A stretch of DNA of 44,362 nucleotides from Bacteroidota bacterium. GTDB lineage: Bacteria > Bacteroidota > Bacteroidia > Bacteroidales > UBA932. The position numbers and the translations under genes are program-made. Positions 40,591 through 44,362 of the stretch are shown piece by piece. Positions within the stretch are counted from its first letter, which is position 1. Every line of letters begins with the position of its first letter. Under the pieces are notes generated by a model that saw nothing but the letters and a program-made list of their open reading frames with translations, made no database searches and was not told where the DNA came from. Location: assembly GCA_029567375.1 (NCBI GenBank), contig JAKQLB010000362.1, positions 1 to 44,362 on the forward strand, in the 5' to 3' direction.

Positions 40591-42231
40591 ATGAGAAAAA
40601 ACATCATCAACCTTATGCTCATAGCTGTCGTATCTGTGGCTATGGCTTCCTGCGGCAACCCTTCCAAGATGATTGAAGCCGCCGACCAAGTAAAAATCAA
40701 TTGCAACCCTGAGGTTCTCGAAGTGATTGCAGGTAACATCGATGCTGTTGTTGACGTTACATTCCCTGCCGAATACTTCCATCCAAAGGCAATTCTTGAG
40801 GTGATTCCCGTATTGGTTTACAGTGGAGGAGAGGTTGAGGGCAAGCCTTTTGTATATCAGGGCGAGAAAATTACCGACAACTACAAACTTGTGACCGAGG
40901 ATGGTGCAACCATCAGCGAACGCGTTCATTTCAAATATGTTCCCGGCATGGAGAAATCACAGCTTGTAGCTCGCGCAACTGTTCTCTACCAAGGCAAAGA
41001 ATTCCCCTTCCCTGCTGACATCAAGATTGCTGACGGAGCCAATACTACTTACATGCTCGTAGAGACAGAAGGCGCATACGAAATGATGAAGGACGAATAT
41101 ATGGAAGTGATTCCCGAGACTGAAGAGGCACAGATTCTCTATCTTGTAAATAGCGCAACCGTACGCCCCTCGCAGCTTAGAAGTGAAGATATCAAAAACT
41201 TTGAGCAAGCTCTCAAGGATCTTGCACAGGACGAGCGCAGAGAGGTTAAGGGCACTAAAATTGTTGCTTACGCTTCTCCCGAGGGTGCAGTTGACTTCAA
41301 CAACAGACTCTCTGCAAATCGCGAAAAGAGCGCCGAAAGGGCATTCAATCAGTTTACCAGGAAGCTTGAGACAGGCGCAGTAAGCACCAAAAGCCTCGGT
41401 GAGGACTGGGAAGGCTTCCAGGAGCTCGTAAAGAACTCCAACATTGAGGACAAAGAACTTATCCTTCGCGTTCTTTCAATGTACAGCGATTCCAACGTAC
41501 GCGAAAGAGAGATCAGAAATATGTCTCAGGTATATAAAATACTTGCAGAAACCATTCTTCCGGAACTTCGTCGTGCAAGATTCATCACCGACATAGAATA
41601 CACCAACTACAGTGCTGATGAGCTCAAAGAGCTTGTAGAGACCAATATTGACGTCCTCGACGAAGAAGCTCTTCTCCGTGCCGCAACTCTCGTAAGAGAC
41701 AATAACGCAAAACTTGACATCTACGACAGAGCTATCAGGAAGTTTGACAGCGACCGTGCCAAGTACAATGCAGCTTGCATCAACCTCAATCTTATGAAAA
41801 ACAGTGCAGCCAAGTCTCTCCTCGAGAAGATGAACAAAAAGAACTGCTACTACAAGAACGCAATGGGTGTTCTAGCTATGCGCGAAGGCAAAAATGCAGA
41901 GGCAATGAAATGGTTTGAAGAGTCTCATCGTCCCCAGGCCAAGATCAACGCCGCAGTTATTGATATTCTCGAAGGCAGATATAAAGAGGCGCTTGCCAAA
42001 CTTGAAGGCACGGGCGACCACAATGAGCCCCTTGCCCACATCCTCAACGGACAGCCTGAAAAGGCAGTTGTAAAATGCAAATGTCCTCACGCCTCTTACC
42101 TCAAAGCTGTTATTGCAGCACGTAAAGGCGACGCTGAGACCTGCAAGAAAGAGCTTGAGAATGCAGCCAAGAGAGAAGACTACGCAAAGAGAATGCTCAC
42201 AGATATAGAATTTGCTAAAATTCTAAAATAA
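40591..42231 (+). CDS. Large lipoprotein with OmpA-like and TPR regions
   Basis: 546 residues from the ATG at 40591; the frame is open to 40531 but that lies in the promoter. Lipobox VAMASC (Cys near 21). Beta-rich N-terminal half; at about 235-265, KIVAYASPEGAVDFNNRLSA and REKSAERA resemble the peptidoglycan-binding loop of OmpA-type domains. The C-terminal about 170 residues are TPR-like helices (YNAACINLNLMKNSAAKSLL, AMGVLAMREGKNAEAMKWFE). A 57-nt leader and strong terminator suggest high expression. Probably a structural envelope lipoprotein; exact role unknown. Confidence 0.82.
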   Translation: MRKNIINLMLIAVVSVAMASCGNPSKMIEAADQVKINCNPEVLEVIAGNIDAVVDVTFPAEYFHPKAILEVIPVLVYSGGEVEGKPFVYQGEKITDNYKLVTEDGATISERVHFKYVPGMEKSQLVARATVLYQGKEFPFPADIKIADGANTTYMLVETEGAYEMMKDEYMEVIPETEEAQILYLVNSATVRPSQLRSEDIKNFEQALKDLAQDERREVKGTKIVAYASPEGAVDFNNRLSANREKSAERAFNQFTRKLETGAVSTKSLGEDWEGFQELVKNSNIEDKELILRVLSMYSDSNVREREIRNMSQVYKILAETILPELRRARFITDIEYTNYSADELKELVETNIDVLDEEALLRAATLVRDNNAKLDIYDRAIRKFDSDRAKYNAACINLNLMKNSAAKSLLEKMNKKNCYYKNAMGVLAMREGKNAEAMKWFEESHRPQAKINAAVIDILEGRYKEALAKLEGTGDHNEPLAHILNGQPEKAVVKCKCPHASYLKAVIAARKGDAETCKKELENAAKREDYAKRMLTDIEFAKILK

Positions 42232-42239
42232 TCATTGTG

Positions 42240-42301
42240 AGTTCCAAACTGAAAATGGGTGGCCACGGTGTGATGTGACCGCCCATTTTGAGTTTGAAAC
42301 T
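42240..42301 (+). terminator. Long two-part hairpin after the OmpA/TPR lipoprotein
   Basis: Inner stem AAAATGGGTGG/CCGCCCATTTT (one G-T pair) topped by CAC/GTG; outer stem AGTTCCAAACT/AGTTTGAAACT with one mismatch. Together about 24 paired positions. Starts 8 nt after the stop. Confidence 0.8.
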
Positions 42302-42338
42302 GTGAGTATAGATACTTTATTAAAATCACCAAAATAAA

Positions 42339-43484
42339 ATGAAAAGGATTGTAATTATTTTAATTCTGAGTGCAGTTTTTACCACCTGCTGTGCTCCCAA
42401 AGCCAGTGTTGAAGAACTGAATCAGATAGTATCTGAGTTTTACCAAGATGTCAAATCCGCAAATATTCCGGTCTTTCAATATTGCATTTTTGAAAAAGAC
42501 ATTTCGATTGGAGGAGTTATTCTTGCTGACAGTGTGTATAACTATACCCAGCCTGCCAATGATTCAAGTATCTTCCAGGCAGCCTCCCTTAGCAAGCCGT
42601 TATTTGCATATATTGTGATGAAAATGGTGGATAAGGGAGAGATTGATCTCGACACGCCCATATGCCAATATACCGATATAGAGCGGTTTGAGGATAAAGA
42701 GATGGCCGCTATTCTTACTCCGAGAATGGTTTTATCACATACCACCGGATTGCCTAACTGGTCGGCAAAGTCCTCATCTGATGAATGGCCGACGAGTGTG
42801 ATAAAATTTAAATATCCGGCAGATTCCTGCTTCTCCTATTCTGGTGAGGGCTTTGCATACCTGCAGCGCGCTATAGAGGCAATCCGTGGCACATCGCTCG
42901 ATGTGATTGCACGCGAAGAAGTTTTTGTTCCGCTGAGAATGAATTCTACCTCTTTCGGCTGGCTACCGCAGTACGATAGCATTGCGCTTGACGGTTTTAA
43001 TCGTGCTGCAAAAAATCGCGGACAGGGGCGTCATCCTCGTGAGAATAGTGCCTATACTCTGCGTACAAATGCCTCTGAATATATGCGCTTCTTGATAGCC
43101 GTTATGGAGGGAAAAGGTCTTAGTGCAACATCACACGCTGAAATGCTTACGCCACAGTCACATGCAATTCGTTATGCGGATCATCCTGATTGCGACTCTA
43201 CAATCCGGTGGACCATCGGTTTAGGCGCCATATATTCTGACACGGCTGCCGTCGAAAAAGGAGAGGCTCCCCGCTACTATTATCATTTGGGTGATAACGG
43301 CAACTTCAAGGCACTCTTTGTGTTCCGTCCGGAAGATCGTCGGGGAATAGTCTATTTTACCAACAGCGTCAACGGTCACGAAATAATTACTTCAGTTACG
43401 CGCGCCACTTTCGGAGAATTGCTTTCCATACAGGACTGGCTTCAAAAGACAAAAGGGATAAAAATGAACTCCGTAAGCAATTGA
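42339..43484 (+). CDS. Serine beta-lactamase-like hydrolase, lipoprotein
   Basis: 381 residues. Signal MKRIVIILILSAVFTTCC with lipidation at Cys17 or 18. Class-C beta-lactamase/DD-peptidase fold: catalytic Ser-x-x-Lys in AASLSKPL (Ser83, Lys86), Tyr-Ser-Gly at 167-169 (Tyr-x-Asn position), SHTTGLPNW, and HLGDNGNF in the KTG-equivalent position. Such proteins are often esterases or peptidases; nothing indicates beta-lactam resistance. Single gene after the strong terminator, 37 nt from it. Confidence 0.87.
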   Translation: MKRIVIILILSAVFTTCCAPKASVEELNQIVSEFYQDVKSANIPVFQYCIFEKDISIGGVILADSVYNYTQPANDSSIFQAASLSKPLFAYIVMKMVDKGEIDLDTPICQYTDIERFEDKEMAAILTPRMVLSHTTGLPNWSAKSSSDEWPTSVIKFKYPADSCFSYSGEGFAYLQRAIEAIRGTSLDVIAREEVFVPLRMNSTSFGWLPQYDSIALDGFNRAAKNRGQGRHPRENSAYTLRTNASEYMRFLIAVMEGKGLSATSHAEMLTPQSHAIRYADHPDCDSTIRWTIGLGAIYSDTAAVEKGEAPRYYYHLGDNGNFKALFVFRPEDRRGIVYFTNSVNGHEIITSVTRATFGELLSIQDWLQKTKGIKMNSVSN

Positions 43485-43518
43485 AGACATTTTAGTTTGT
43501 CATACTCCCAACTCGAAA

Positions 43519-44362
43519 CTAACCAAATATCATTATAACCAGAATGGTTACCGGAGCAACAAAACGAATTATAAAGAAGGTTGTTTCCGTAAACCACCTG
43601 GGAAGTTTGAGCGTACCGCTATTGGTAAGTTCGTCCATAACATTGGCCTTGCCGAGCCTCCAACCAACAAATATTACGACCAGCAGGCCGCACGTGGTCA
43701 GGAAAAAGTCGGAAGATAGGGTGTCAAAGAGATCAAAGAAAGTCTTTCCAAATATCTTGACATCCGAAAGCACTCCCATGGAGAGAGAAGCGAGAGTTCC
43801 CGTTACAAGGAAAATTGAGGAACCGATGATTACAGCTGTAGTACGCTTCATCTTGAACTCCTCCTTGAGATAGGCCACAACCACCTCAAGCAAGGAAATG
43901 GAAGAGGTCAGGGCTGCGATAATGAGAACGAAGAAAAAGATAATGGCGAGAATGCCTCCCAGCGGCATTTGAGCAAAAATCTTTGGCAATGTAATGAACA
44001 CGAGACCGGGGCCCTCTCCGGGACTGATGCCGAATGCAAATACCGCCGGCATGATTGCGCAACCTGCAATGATGGCAAAAACGGTGTCGGCTACTGCCGT
44101 AAGTGCGGATGTCTTTACTATATTTTCGCTTTTGCTGACATAGGAAGCATAGGTCATTATTGTTCCGCAGCCTATGGAAAGCGAGAAAAATGCCTGTCCC
44201 AACGCAGCAAGCAGGGTATTAAAAGTCACTTTGGAAAAATCGGGCTTAAACAGATAGTTGATACCCTCTTTTGCTCCTTCAAGGGTGACCGAACGCACGG
44301 CAATGATGATAATCATTACAAAAAGCATCGGCATCATCATTTTGGTATATTTCTCTATACCC
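43519..44362 (-). CDS. Sodium:neurotransmitter-type (NSS/LeuT-fold) symporter, 5' end cut by window edge
   Basis: The frame is open from the stop at 43519 to the window end; 281 residues of a protein of about 450. The edge reads GIEKYTKMMMPMLFV, a conserved NSS segment, so the ATG at 44340 is internal. Further marks: AALGQAFFSLSIGCGTIMTYASY (TM6 substrate/Na+ region) and SLLEVVVAYLKEE. It imports an amino acid or related solute with Na+. Ligand unresolved. Confidence 0.9.
   Translation of the reverse strand, partial: GIEKYTKMMMPMLFVMIIIIAVRSVTLEGAKEGINYLFKPDFSKVTFNTLLAALGQAFFSLSIGCGTIMTYASYVSKSENIVKTSALTAVADTVFAIIAGCAIMPAVFAFGISPGEGPGLVFITLPKIFAQMPLGGILAIIFFFVLIIAALTSSISLLEVVVAYLKEEFKMKRTTAVIIGSSIFLVTGTLASLSMGVLSDVKIFGKTFFDLFDTLSSDFFLTTCGLLVVIFVGWRLGKANVMDELTNSGTLKLPRWFTETTFFIIRFVAPVTILVIMIFG

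Noticed and set aside
42339-43484. Antibiotic-resistance beta-lactamase
   Set aside because: Fold is shared with many esterases and peptidases; motif order does not match a true class C lactamase closely.

Overview
The window is a gene-dense stretch of a Bacteroidota chromosome, most likely order Bacteroidales. Evidence for this: many starts are preceded by the Bacteroidales -7 element TAnnTTTG rather than a sigma70 -10 box, twice with TTTG exactly 19 nt upstream; there are TonB receptor/DUF4249, DUF4988-type lipoprotein, PspC/PadR and U32 families; the gene order sigma54 activator - lptE - secG is one I associate with the group; and Shine-Dalgarno sequences are scarce. I see no phage, insertion sequence, CRISPR array or plasmid function. 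The family is not determinable from the sequence alone.

Layout. 1-4.2 kb: a truncated C69 dipeptidase, a small exported protein, a SIS-domain sugar-phosphate protein, an L-cysteine desulfidase-like enzyme and a small lipoprotein. 4.4-7.3 kb (minus): an overlapping EEP hydrolase - short-type adenosylhomocysteinase - HAD phosphatase operon. 7.4-16.5 kb (plus): bile acid/Na+ symporter-family carrier, acyltransferase, Omp85-type barrel, three tandem paralogous lipoproteins and a CDF zinc-type exporter, nearly all touching or overlapping. 16.5-21.1 kb (minus): a lipoprotein EEP hydrolase, a CAU-anticodon tRNA and the str operon (rpsL, rpsG, fusA, rpsJ), which ends at rpsJ instead of running into the rest of the S10 operon. 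21.2-29.5 kb (minus): rocD, ctlX, a secreted protein, a TonB receptor with STN domain, a DUF4249 lipoprotein and an MG2-like/plug-like protein in one tight array. 29.8-32 kb: U32 protein and a polyprenyl diphosphate synthase, divergent from rsgA, a MATE exporter and a GT4 glycosyltransferase. 35.7-40.5 kb (minus): PspC-PadR-PspC, then sigma54-type activator, lptE, a TPR-like protein and secG. 40.6-44.4 kb: an OmpA/TPR lipoprotein, a serine hydrolase and a truncated NSS-family symporter.

The observations most worth follow-up are: (1) a dispersed family of degenerate 7-nt repeats at four loci, one supplying the stop codon of a gene and one lying in frame inside the sigma54 activator; (2) an Omp85-type barrel fused by operon structure to three tandem lipoproteins built from repeated DUF4988-like modules with no enzyme domain, a candidate uncharacterised surface system; (3) three genes whose ATG lies only 4-5 nt from a perfect -7 box, predicting leaderless mRNAs; (4) a short adenosylhomocysteinase with an altered base-binding motif; (5) a str operon cut off after rpsJ. 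All functional statements are from reading the sequence; no database search was run.
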